Of a stretch of DNA of 64,000 bases, positions 24,748 to 32,536 are shown piece after piece. The stretch is from Paenibacillus cymbidii (lineage in GTDB: Bacteria; Bacillota; Bacilli; Paenibacillales; NBRC-103111): assembly GCF_004764705.1 (NCBI RefSeq), contig NZ_SHLX01000018.1:1-64000 (forward strand), given 5' to 3'. Position 1 is the stretch's first letter. Every line of letters begins with the position of its first letter. Both the position numbers and the translations under genes were made by a program. The notes under the pieces were generated by a model. It ran no database searches and was not told where the DNA came from. It was given only the letters and a program-made list of their open reading frames with translations.

Positions 24748-25239
24748 ATGAATTTGCGTCAACATCTGCAGGCTGTACGATCCGTGCTTGTCGCGGACGA
24801 AACGCTGCTTCGCCTGCTGCACTACAAGCCGGCAGACGCCGGCGACGATCCGCTGGACAGCGGAAAGCCCGATATTCTGGCCATGGCGCCGGAAGGAAGA
24901 GATACGATTATCACGGATGTAATCCGCAACGTCCGTGATATTGACGATCTGACGACGGAGGAAAAATGCAGGCTCGTTTATTATCCGCGGCTGCGAAAGG
25001 AAACGTCGAACCATCTGATCGCCGATCAGGACATCGCTATCGACGTTTACTGCCATTATTCGTTCGAAGAAACGGATGGAAGAAGCGCCTGGGTGGCCGA
25101 TCGCGCGAACGCGCTGCTGTTCGGCAAGCATCTGGCTTCGGTAGGTCGAACGTTTCTTCGTTCGGGCAACTCGATTGCGGCGCCGAGCGGTTATGCCGGG
25201 TATCGGCTGATCTACACGTTCGGAAGTGAAAATTATTGA
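24748..25239 (+). CDS. Probable phage tail-region protein (163 aa)
   Basis: A 163-aa protein, first in a tightly packed block that leads to a tape measure gene. By position and size it fits a tail-completion or tail-terminator type protein. Supporting features are a mixed alpha/beta plan with 'RLVYYPRLRKETSNHLIADQ' followed by 'DIAIDVYCHY', and a C-terminal 'YAGYRLIYTFGSE' strand. I cannot assign it to a named family. GGAGCTG precedes the ATG. The stop overlaps the next start by one base (TGATG at 25237-25241). Confidence 0.6.
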   Translation: MNLRQHLQAVRSVLVADETLLRLLHYKPADAGDDPLDSGKPDILAMAPEGRDTIITDVIRNVRDIDDLTTEEKCRLVYYPRLRKETSNHLIADQDIAIDVYCHYSFEETDGRSAWVADRANALLFGKHLASVGRTFLRSGNSIAAPSGYAGYRLIYTFGSENY

Positions 25240-25988
25240 TGCTTCCCGATGACGAACAAGCGATCAAGCTGCGTTTGCTCGCCGACATCCCGATCGCTAT
25301 CGCGGATGCCGGTTTTTTGCGTGCGCCGAAGCTGCGGTTGATCGCCGAAATATGCGAAACTCACTACAATCGGCTCGTCGCCGCATTGCTGTTTGATGCG
25401 AGCCAACTGGAAGACGTCGAGGCGGATGGCATAAGCCCGTTCGACTTGTTCTGCGCTTATTGCCGTTGCAACGAACCGTTCCGCTCGCTCGTGCTGGAAG
25501 GATTGGCGCTTTTTTTTCAAACGAAGGCAGCCATGGCGGGGGCGGAGGAAATGAACCGCTTTGTGCTTGGCGATCCTGCCGCAGGCGCTTCCGGTGCAAG
25601 CGGACACATCCATGCCGGCAACTTCGATCGCATGCAAACGGTTCTCAAGCTGGCTCACCATATGAAGCTTCCGCAAGGGCCGGAGTTTCGTCCGGCCAAT
25701 TCGCGCGCCAAGGAAATGATCGATCGGATCGTCAAGTCGCGCCGCAGCAAACCGACGGGCAAACAAGAGATGAACCTGCACAGCATCGTCTCCGGCATGG
25801 CTTGGCGCTCGCCGGATCTGTCGATCGCCGCCATTTTCGACTTGACGATTTATCAGCTGTATGACGGATTCTTCCGGCTCGATCACATCGACAACTACCA
25901 GTTCACGATGTCCGGCCTATACGCCGGCACTGTGGACGGGAGCCAACTCAATTTCGCCAGTATTCACTGGACGACCCTCATTCCATAA
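25239..25988 (+). CDS. Phage tail-module protein of unknown function (249 aa)
   Basis: A 249-aa protein starting at the ATG that overlaps the previous stop; a TTG one codon earlier is the alternative. It is mostly helical, with 'TIYQLYDGFFRLDHIDNYQF' and 'MSGLYAGTVDGSQLNFASIH' at the C-terminus. Proteins of this size and C-terminal style sit just before tail tube genes in several Bacillota phage genomes; that comparison is from memory and the role is unknown. It precedes the tube-like gene by 21 bp. Confidence 0.6.
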   Translation: MLPDDEQAIKLRLLADIPIAIADAGFLRAPKLRLIAEICETHYNRLVAALLFDASQLEDVEADGISPFDLFCAYCRCNEPFRSLVLEGLALFFQTKAAMAGAEEMNRFVLGDPAAGASGASGHIHAGNFDRMQTVLKLAHHMKLPQGPEFRPANSRAKEMIDRIVKSRRSKPTGKQEMNLHSIVSGMAWRSPDLSIAAIFDLTIYQLYDGFFRLDHIDNYQFTMSGLYAGTVDGSQLNFASIHWTTLIP

Positions 25989-26009
25989 TCAATTAGGAGA
26001 TGATTGTTC

Positions 26010-26804
26010 ATGACAACGCCACAACAGTACGCTGTCCGCGAGGTTGCGCTCGCTACCTTTTACGATATCCAAACGGGCAAAGCCCGCGTTCAGCTGCAAA
26101 ATTTGAAAACATCCGGGCTCGAGAACAGCGCGGAGACCGTCTACGCCCGCGGCGGCCGCGGCAATGCCAAAATCGTCGGCTTCTCGTCCAACCGAGAAGG
26201 CAAGGTGAAGCTGCAGGATGCGCTGATCACGAACGAGGCGCTCGCCATGCTCACTTCGAACAACGTCGCCATCGCTTCGGCGAATATTTACCAACGCGAC
26301 GAGCTCGTCGTTTCTTCCGACGCGGCTGCGCTGAAGTTCACTCCGGCTGCAGCCGGCAGCCTGATCAGCGTATACAAGCTGAACCCGGACGGCACGCACG
26401 GGTCGGAGCTTGCCTATACGGCTTCGGCTGCAGCTTCGGGCAAATATACCGTTACCGGCAAAACGCTCGGCTTCTTCGCCGACGAAATCGCCGACGGCGC
26501 CAAAGTGGTTGCCTATTACAAAACGGAAACGGATGAAGATGCCAGCACGATCACCGTTTCGTCGGACAAGTTTGCCGGTTCGTTCAAGGTCGTGCTCGAC
26601 TGCCTCGTTCGCGACGCTTATACGAAGCAGGATTACGCTGCGCAAATCGTGATCAACAACGCCAAGCTGCTCGACTCCTTCAAGTTCAGCATGGCCTCCA
26701 CGGGCGATCCGACGATGCTCGATCTCGAACTCGATATCCTGAAACCGATCAACGGCAACGATATGTGGACGATGACCGTCTACGACGAAACGCTGCTAGC
26801 GTAA
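26010..26804 (+). CDS. Phage tail tube-like structural protein
   Basis: A 264-aa virion protein. The N-terminal part has 'YARGGRGNAKIVGFSSNREG' followed by 'KVKLQDALITNEALAMLTSN', a pattern of phage major tail or structural proteins in Bacillota. The centre looks like an inserted beta domain with a Ca-binding or Ig-like flavour ('LISVYKLNPDGTHGSELAYT'). The C-terminal part returns to the tube fold ('AYTKQDYAAQIVINNAKLLD', ending 'WTMTVYDETLLA'). AGGAGA lies nine bases before the ATG. A stem (26820-26841) just downstream may raise its yield over later genes, as usual for major tail proteins. Confidence 0.75.
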   Translation: MTTPQQYAVREVALATFYDIQTGKARVQLQNLKTSGLENSAETVYARGGRGNAKIVGFSSNREGKVKLQDALITNEALAMLTSNNVAIASANIYQRDELVVSSDAAALKFTPAAAGSLISVYKLNPDGTHGSELAYTASAAASGKYTVTGKTLGFFADEIADGAKVVAYYKTETDEDASTITVSSDKFAGSFKVVLDCLVRDAYTKQDYAAQIVINNAKLLDSFKFSMASTGDPTMLDLELDILKPINGNDMWTMTVYDETLLA

Positions 26805-26819
26805 GCCATCCCGTTGCGG

Positions 26820-26841
26820 GAGCGGAAGTTGTCTTCCGCTC
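26820..26841 (+). terminator. Hairpin after the tail tube-like gene (partial terminator)
   Basis: GAGCGGAAG (26820-26828) pairs exactly with CTTCCGCTC (26833-26841) around a four-base loop. CGGCTTTC follows; the U-tract is poor, so attenuation or 3'-end protection is more likely than full termination. Confidence 0.6.
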
Positions 26842-26880
26842 CGGCTTTCATGATACGAAAAAAAAGGAGAAACGATCCCC

Positions 26881-27363
26881 GTGCCACGCGCCAAACGATT
26901 GACACCCGACGAATTGACCCGGCAGAACGAAGCGCTCGATCAACGCCGCAAAGTGCTGCTGCTCGGCAAATATGAGGAATATATCGATATGCGCTTCCGC
27001 AAGCGCAAGATCCAGCGGTTAATGCAAGCGTTCTTGCTCCTGCTTGCCGACCCGCAATGGACAAACTCCTCCGACCGCGAAACGACGAGCGAATCCTTCT
27101 ACCTGCTCTATGCGCTCATCGTCAAGCATTTCACATCGATTGAGCTGCCGCCAATCGACAACCTGGAGCAACTGATCTCCGTTTCGAATGCGCTGTATGA
27201 CACCGGCGTGCTTAATGAATTGTTCGGCAATGGGGAACAAGCCTTCGATAGACAGGAATTGCTGAAGCTGTCGGCCGAACTGGTCGCAGGAATGCAAGCG
27301 CTTGTCGAAACAATTGGCAACCAATCCGCGGACGTGCCGCATCAAGGAGGGCAAGCCGAATGA
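26881..27363 (+). CDS. Putative tail assembly chaperone (160 aa)
   Basis: A 160-aa acidic, helical protein with a GTG start at 26881 behind AAGGAGA. It lies between the tube-like gene and the tape measure, exactly where tail assembly chaperones (lambda G) are encoded. Its basic N-terminus ('RKVLLLGKYEEYIDMRFRKR') and acidic C-terminal half suit that role. Instead of a -1 frameshift extension, a separate 55-aa frame begins with ATGA at its stop. Function is assigned from position and composition only. Confidence 0.6.
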   Translation: MPRAKRLTPDELTRQNEALDQRRKVLLLGKYEEYIDMRFRKRKIQRLMQAFLLLLADPQWTNSSDRETTSESFYLLYALIVKHFTSIELPPIDNLEQLISVSNALYDTGVLNELFGNGEQAFDRQELLKLSAELVAGMQALVETIGNQSADVPHQGGQAE

Positions 27364-27527
27364 ACATTTACCGTTTATCGGACAAGGAGCTGCAGAATTT
27401 GCTTGTTTTTCTGGGGCGCATCGAGCTGAAGGGGCACGAGGTGCCCGCATTTAACGAAATTATCGCGGCATTATCGCAAGCGCAGGCCGCCCCGGATGCT
27501 GCTGCGGGTCAGGATCTGCCGGCTTGA
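27360..27527 (+). CDS. Small second tail chaperone-like protein (55 aa)
   Basis: An ATG at 27360 overlaps the stop of the preceding gene (ATGA) and opens a 55-codon frame ending in TGA at 27525-27527. The product begins 'MNIYRLSDKELQNLLVFLGR' and ends 'PDAAAGQDLPA'. It is the positional equivalent of the short 'T' part of G/GT chaperones, here made by termination-reinitiation rather than ribosomal frameshifting (inference). No second ribosome site is evident, which supports coupling. Confidence 0.6.
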   Translation: MNIYRLSDKELQNLLVFLGRIELKGHEVPAFNEIIAALSQAQAAPDAAAGQDLPA

Positions 27528-27533
27528 CGAACT

Positions 27534-27590
27534 ATTTTGTTCCAAACGGCGGCGTTTCCATCTTGCAGACGCCGCGGTTTGGACCAAAAT
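27534..27590 (+). promoter_or_regulatory. Long RNA hairpin before the tape measure gene
   Basis: A 22-base arm at 27534-27555 pairs with 27569-27590 with only two mismatched positions, around a 13-base loop (outer ATTTTG/CAAAAT, middle TCCAAAC/GTTTGGA, inner CGGCGT/ACGCCG). No U-tract follows. It ends 24 bp before the tape measure ribosome site and may insulate or stabilise that message. Confidence 0.65.
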
Positions 27591-27630
27591 GAGAAAGCCG
27601 CGTTGCGCGCATATAAGGGAGGAAGTCAAA

Positions 27631-30600
27631 GTGGCAAACGAACCATTAAAGCTGCTTGTCGAGACGGCCATTGATACGAGTCCGCGGGCGATCGCCAACT
27701 TGAATGAGCAAATCAAACAATTGTCCGGCAAGCTTGCCGGATTGCAACTTACCGTTCAACTTGACGCGGGAGGGGGCGGAGGCGGGGGCAAAAAAGACAG
27801 CGGATGGTTTCAGGATCTGACAAAATCGCTTCAGGAAGTTGTGAAGAAAAACTGGAGCGAACTGGAGAAGGCAACAACCGGGCTGGCTGTCGAGAGCGTG
27901 AAAAAAAGATTCGAGCCTCCGAAGCCTGAAGTCGATGCCAATGCAACCAAGCAAATCGGCGAACAAGCGGAGAACGCGGGGAAACTGGCGCAAAATCTGG
28001 GTAAAGCCGGCACTGCCAGTTCGCTGCTAAAGATCGGCATGTCCGGACTGGCCGCTACGGGGGTTGGAGCCGCATTCGCGGTTGTCAACTTCGGCGTCGA
28101 ACAATTGATCGGCCATTTCGCCAAATTGCGCGAAGCGGAAGCAAAGGAAGCTGCCGCGATCAAATCGTATACGAACAACGGCGCTCAGCTCCAAACGCTC
28201 GTCAACCGGTATGCCGAACTTTCCGCATCGGGCATGCTAGCTTCCGAGCAGCAGAAGCAACTGCTTGAGGTACAGAACCAGTTTATCAAGCTGATGCCAT
28301 CCGTCACGAGCTATATAGACGCGCAAGGCAATGCCCGGCTCAAAACGGTCGACAGTATTAAACTGGAGCTGGAGCATTTGAAGCAGCTTCGCGATTTTCA
28401 AGATCGCGAGACGCTGGATAAAGCATACATAGCCCGCGACAAACTGTATAAAACCATCACCGGCAATGAAGGAAAAACAAAAGAGCTTGAAGACGACGTC
28501 AAACAAGCCAAAAAGAATGATGTTTTCTTTGTAAACGGCAGAGCCTTCCCTTTATCCGAATTGCAAAAGAACCAATATGTCCGCGATGCCGAAAAGAAAT
28601 TGGAAACGAATCAACATGAGATCGCCCAAGGGTACGAAGAGGTCAATAAGGCAATTATCGCGAATTCGGAAGCGTACATCAGACATAGCGGTATCGTTGG
28701 CGAGCTGACGGAGGCGGATAAGCGATACATCCAGGAGCAGGTGCAGCTGCAAGCCAGCGTCCTGAAAACGGCGTCGGATCAGCAGGAGTTTAACAAGAGG
28801 TTCTCCTACGTATCGGACAACATCGATAAAGTCAGCGCAAGGCTCATAACGCTTCGCAACCAGCTCGGCGATGTCGGGTCCGCATTCTCATCCGAGCAAT
28901 TGCTTCAGCTTGCGCCGAATCAGATTGCAGTGCTTCAGCAGCTCAATGCGACGATCGGCGACAATCGCAATGCCTGGAAAAGCCAGGGCGAAACGCTGCT
29001 GAACGCAGGCTTCACCGCGCAGCAGTCGATTGCGATCATCAAAGCGGGCCTTGGTCCGCTCAAGGAGCAGACCGATCTGCTCGTTCGATGGAAAAGCGGC
29101 ATGGATCAGCTCGGCAACGCCTATCAGGTGCTGAACAAGGGAGAATCGTTGTCGAGCGAAACGTTGATTCAATTGATCCAAACCTATCCGGAAATCGCCA
29201 AATACATCAACGAAACGAACGATCTTACGCTGCAAAAAGGCGTGATTGTGCAGCAGGTTGCCGAAGCGCAGCGGGAACAGGCGCTGCTTGAGGTCGACAA
29301 TGAACTGAAGAGCAGCACCGCACTTTGGCAGTCGCTGGAAAACAAACGGAAACTTTACGAAGCCTACTTCAACACGATCGGCTATATGCTGCCGGACGGC
29401 ACTGGAATGGGCAGCGACATTTTTTCGGAATCGGATCAGAAGGCGTTGGACGAGCAGGCACAGCGAATGGCGGAGTTGAAGGTGCAGCGGGAAGCGTTGA
29501 ACAAACCGCTGCCGAAGCCGACGCTCGATTCGCCGGGCGGCTCGAACCGGTCGGTTTCGGCTCCGGTCGATCCGTATGTGATCGACGAGTACGCCCGCGC
29601 CATGCGCGACCTGGATACGCAGCTGAAGGAATCGGAGTCGCTGCTTGCGAAGTACGACAAAACCTCGCAGGACTATCGGGATCAGCAGCAGAAGACGATC
29701 GATATTCAGCGGCAAAAACAGGAGTTGGCCCATAACGAGGCGGATCGGCTTCGCGGCGAAATTGCCGGCATTCGGCAGCGGCTCGACATCGAACAATTGG
29801 ACCAGGAGCAGCGCAACAAACTGTTGCAGCAGCTTGAGCAGAACGAAACCAAACTGGCCGAGCTTTCCCGCGCCTGGTGGGATTACGAGAGCGCTGCGGT
29901 CAGCGCCAATGAGCAGATTCAGGAAAGCAGCTTTGCCTTCTCGAAGCATTGGATCGAAGAACAGAAGAAGCTGAAGCTGCTTTCGCTGGATGAAGAGCTG
30001 GCGGCCTGGAAACGGGTTCAGGAGCGGTATGAAGCGGGCTCTGACGAACGAACCGAAGCGGAGAAGGAGATCGCCCGCGTTCAGGGAGAGATGGCCAAGG
30101 CGGCGGAAGAATCGAACAAGCGGATCGCCGCATCCCACGGCCGATGGGTCGACGAAACGAAGAACGGCCTGGAGTCGGTCAAGAAGCAATACAAGGAACT
30201 GTACGAGCAATTGACCGATCTGGAGAAGAAGCGTCACGAAGAACGAATGAACCAGCTCGATCGGGAGATGGAACGCTTCGAGCAATCGGTCAATCAAGAG
30301 CTGGAAGCCATGGACAGGCAGGATGACGCCCAAAATTACGGAGATGAGCGCACCGCCAAGCTCAAGGAACGGGAAACGCTCATCGGACGAATCGCGCTTC
30401 TGTCGTTGAACGACGGGATCGGGGCCAAGGCGGAGAAGCGGGAGCTTCAGCAACAGCTGGATCAAATGAACGACGATATCGCCAAATTCGAGCGTCAGCG
30501 CAGCCGCGACGTGGTCAAGCTCAATTTGCAGGACCGCTTGGCCGCCAAGGAGAAGGAAGTCAACGACGCCAAATCCGCCGAGGATGAGAAGCACAAAGCG

Positions 30601-31509
30601 ATCCAGGACAAGCTGGACGCCACGCTGAACGACGAAAAAATATGGACGAAACTTAGTGAAGATGTGTTCGCCGGACATACGCAAAATGTAACGGCGATCT
30701 TTGATAGTTTGAGCGGGAGCATTAAATCCGTCATTGCCGAGATCGGCAGCAGCATCAAGAAGGAAATGACCGATCCGCTTGCGGACAGCGGCACGAAGCT
30801 GTTAAACCAATTGGGTCAAACGGCGAGCGGCTTCACGGCCAACGAGCAGACCGCGCGAGGGACAGCCGTAGCGGCTGCGAATCAGGCGCAGAGCGGTGTC
30901 GGGTTCGGCGGCGGCGCCACGGGAGACGACTATCAGAAGCTGCTTCAGGACAATCCGGAGCAGCGAATACGATTGATCATGCAGAACATGGGCTTCCAGG
31001 AGGACTGGCAGGCCAAGCTGTATTTGGCATCGTACGACGATGAATACGCAAGATCACAAATCGCTTACGCCAAAAAGAAGTATGACGAATACACGAAAGC
31101 GGGCAATACGGCCAGTGCGGAAGCGGCGCACCGCTATGCGCAGCAAATCCGCGACCGGAACGCGAATGTCGGCAGCGATCCTGCCTATATGGATACAGGA
31201 GGGTACACCGGCGATTTTGAAGGCGGCAAATGGGCGGTTCTCCATAAGAAAGAATACGTGCTCAGCGCCGATAACTTCCGCAATATTCTCGCAGCCGTCA
31301 ATCTTTCCGGTTCGCTGGTGGATCGCCTGAAACCGTTCGCTCCTCAGATCGGCGCTGTTGCCGGCGGCAAACAAGCCGGCGAAACCAAGATCCTGAACGT
31401 AGACAAGCTTATCCACGTCGAGAAAATGGACAAGCATACGAATCTGGATGTTCTGATGGACCAGATTGATCGCAGATTGAAGCTTAACTTCGGGTTCGGC
31501 TTGGGTTAA
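27631..31509 (+). CDS. Phage tail tape measure protein
   Basis: A 1292-aa protein, the longest in the window. It starts at GTG 27631 behind AGGGAGGA; an in-frame extension to 27496 would cross the hairpin and is rejected. After a glycine run (47-53), a hydrophobic segment lies at about 138-160 ('GMSGLAATGVGAAFAVVNFG'). Heptad-rich coiled coil follows through about 1050, dense in E, K, Q and R. The C-terminus carries 'MDTGGYTGDFEGGKWAVLHK' and 'KEYVLSADNFRNILAAVN', the usual tape-measure tail motif. Tape measures set tail length (about 1.5 angstrom per residue, so near 190 nm). No Dit, Tal, baseplate or lysis gene follows. Confidence 0.88.
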   Translation: MANEPLKLLVETAIDTSPRAIANLNEQIKQLSGKLAGLQLTVQLDAGGGGGGGKKDSGWFQDLTKSLQEVVKKNWSELEKATTGLAVESVKKRFEPPKPEVDANATKQIGEQAENAGKLAQNLGKAGTASSLLKIGMSGLAATGVGAAFAVVNFGVEQLIGHFAKLREAEAKEAAAIKSYTNNGAQLQTLVNRYAELSASGMLASEQQKQLLEVQNQFIKLMPSVTSYIDAQGNARLKTVDSIKLELEHLKQLRDFQDRETLDKAYIARDKLYKTITGNEGKTKELEDDVKQAKKNDVFFVNGRAFPLSELQKNQYVRDAEKKLETNQHEIAQGYEEVNKAIIANSEAYIRHSGIVGELTEADKRYIQEQVQLQASVLKTASDQQEFNKRFSYVSDNIDKVSARLITLRNQLGDVGSAFSSEQLLQLAPNQIAVLQQLNATIGDNRNAWKSQGETLLNAGFTAQQSIAIIKAGLGPLKEQTDLLVRWKSGMDQLGNAYQVLNKGESLSSETLIQLIQTYPEIAKYINETNDLTLQKGVIVQQVAEAQREQALLEVDNELKSSTALWQSLENKRKLYEAYFNTIGYMLPDGTGMGSDIFSESDQKALDEQAQRMAELKVQREALNKPLPKPTLDSPGGSNRSVSAPVDPYVIDEYARAMRDLDTQLKESESLLAKYDKTSQDYRDQQQKTIDIQRQKQELAHNEADRLRGEIAGIRQRLDIEQLDQEQRNKLLQQLEQNETKLAELSRAWWDYESAAVSANEQIQESSFAFSKHWIEEQKKLKLLSLDEELAAWKRVQERYEAGSDERTEAEKEIARVQGEMAKAAEESNKRIAASHGRWVDETKNGLESVKKQYKELYEQLTDLEKKRHEERMNQLDREMERFEQSVNQELEAMDRQDDAQNYGDERTAKLKERETLIGRIALLSLNDGIGAKAEKRELQQQLDQMNDDIAKFERQRSRDVVKLNLQDRLAAKEKEVNDAKSAEDEKHKAIQDKLDATLNDEKIWTKLSEDVFAGHTQNVTAIFDSLSGSIKSVIAEIGSSIKKEMTDPLADSGTKLLNQLGQTASGFTANEQTARGTAVAAANQAQSGVGFGGGATGDDYQKLLQDNPEQRIRLIMQNMGFQEDWQAKLYLASYDDEYARSQIAYAKKKYDEYTKAGNTASAEAAHRYAQQIRDRNANVGSDPAYMDTGGYTGDFEGGKWAVLHKKEYVLSADNFRNILAAVNLSGSLVDRLKPFAPQIGAVAGGKQAGETKILNVDKLIHVEKMDKHTNLDVLMDQIDRRLKLNFGFGLG

Positions 31510-31516
31510 ACAAAAG

Positions 31517-31547
31517 AACGGAGCCCGCCATCCGGCGAAGCTCCGTT
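31517..31547. terminator. Bidirectional terminator between tape measure and nrdF
   Basis: AACGGAGC (31517-31524) pairs with GCTCCGTT (31540-31547), with an inner CCGCC/GGCG helix. It closes the tail block and the convergent nrd operon. Confidence 0.7.
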
Positions 31548-31570
31548 CCCGTCAAGTATATGTCGATGTG

Positions 31571-32536
31571 CTAAAACCGAAACGTGTCGTCCGTGATCGG
31601 CGCCACCTTGGCCACCGCGTAGGTCGAACCCTTCTGGGAAAAGAAATCGTACGTCGACCCTTCGTTCCGGATGCCGTTCATGACGATCGGATTCACTTCC
31701 TCGTCGGGGAACATGACTTCGAAGCCGATGTTCATCAGCGCTTTGTTGGCGTTGTAGCGGACATAGTTTTTGACGTCGGGGCTTAATCCCGTCTCCGCGT
31801 ACAGATCGTTCGTGTAGCTCATCTCGTTATGGTACAGGTCGAGCAGAAACTCGTAGCCCCACACCGTCAGCTGTTCTCTCTGCTCCGCCGTAAACTGCTT
31901 GAACCGCTGCTGGGCAAAATAGCCGATCGCCACGCCGTGAATCGATTCGTCGCGCAGGATGAGCGAAATCACTTCCGCGCTGTTCCGCAGCGTGCCTTGT
32001 CCGCCGAGGTACAGCGGGAAGAAGAAGCCGGAGTAGAACAGGAACGATTCCAGCATGACCGAGGCGAACATCGCTTTCCACAGGGAAACTTCGTCCCCCT
32101 CTTCGATCGCCTGATACACGTCGCTGATTCGTTTCGCTTTATACTGCAGGTACTCGTTGCGTTTGACCCAGTCGAAAATCTGGTCGATTTCGCTGTTCGT
32201 ACACAAGGTCGTGAAAATATACGAATACGACTTGGCGTGAATCGCCTCGAAAGAAGCGAACACCGTATAAAGCGCCTTCTCCTGCAAATTCGGCTCGTAA
32301 CGGGCAATTTCGTTCATGCCGATATTCGTCTGAATGGTATCGAGCAGCGTCAGCCCGCCGAGCACCTTCTTGTATGTATCCTGGTGGACGAAATCCTGCC
32401 ACTGCTTGATGTCCTTGCTGACGGCGATTTCTTCCGGAAACCAGATCTGCTTCCACTGCTGATCCCAGAACACCTTGGTCAACTCGTGCTGATTGCGGTT
32501 CCAGTTGACCGCTTCAAACGCTTTTATACCGAGCAT
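31571..32536 (-). CDS. nrdF: Class Ib ribonucleotide reductase small subunit
   Basis: A 321-aa di-metal radical protein. Ligands and radical site fall one residue from E. coli NrdF numbering: D66 ('LTLLDTI'), E97 and H100 ('SFEAIHAKSY') and radical tyrosine Y104. The second ligand set is in 'VMLESFLF' and 'RDESIHG'. The ATG at 32536 is preceded by GAGGAG and overlaps the end of nrdE by 13 bases, so translation is coupled. It makes, with NrdE, deoxyribonucleotides from ribonucleoside diphosphates under aerobic conditions, using a manganese or iron cofactor activated with NrdI. Confidence 0.95.
   Translation of the reverse strand: MLGIKAFEAVNWNRNQHELTKVFWDQQWKQIWFPEEIAVSKDIKQWQDFVHQDTYKKVLGGLTLLDTIQTNIGMNEIARYEPNLQEKALYTVFASFEAIHAKSYSYIFTTLCTNSEIDQIFDWVKRNEYLQYKAKRISDVYQAIEEGDEVSLWKAMFASVMLESFLFYSGFFFPLYLGGQGTLRNSAEVISLILRDESIHGVAIGYFAQQRFKQFTAEQREQLTVWGYEFLLDLYHNEMSYTNDLYAETGLSPDVKNYVRYNANKALMNIGFEVMFPDEEVNPIVMNGIRNEGSTYDFFSQKGSTYAVAKVAPITDDTFRF

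Noticed and set aside
28888-30684. 598-codon open frame opposite the tape measure
   Set aside because: Shadow of the coiled-coil codons; leucine/arginine-rich with no domain or start signal.
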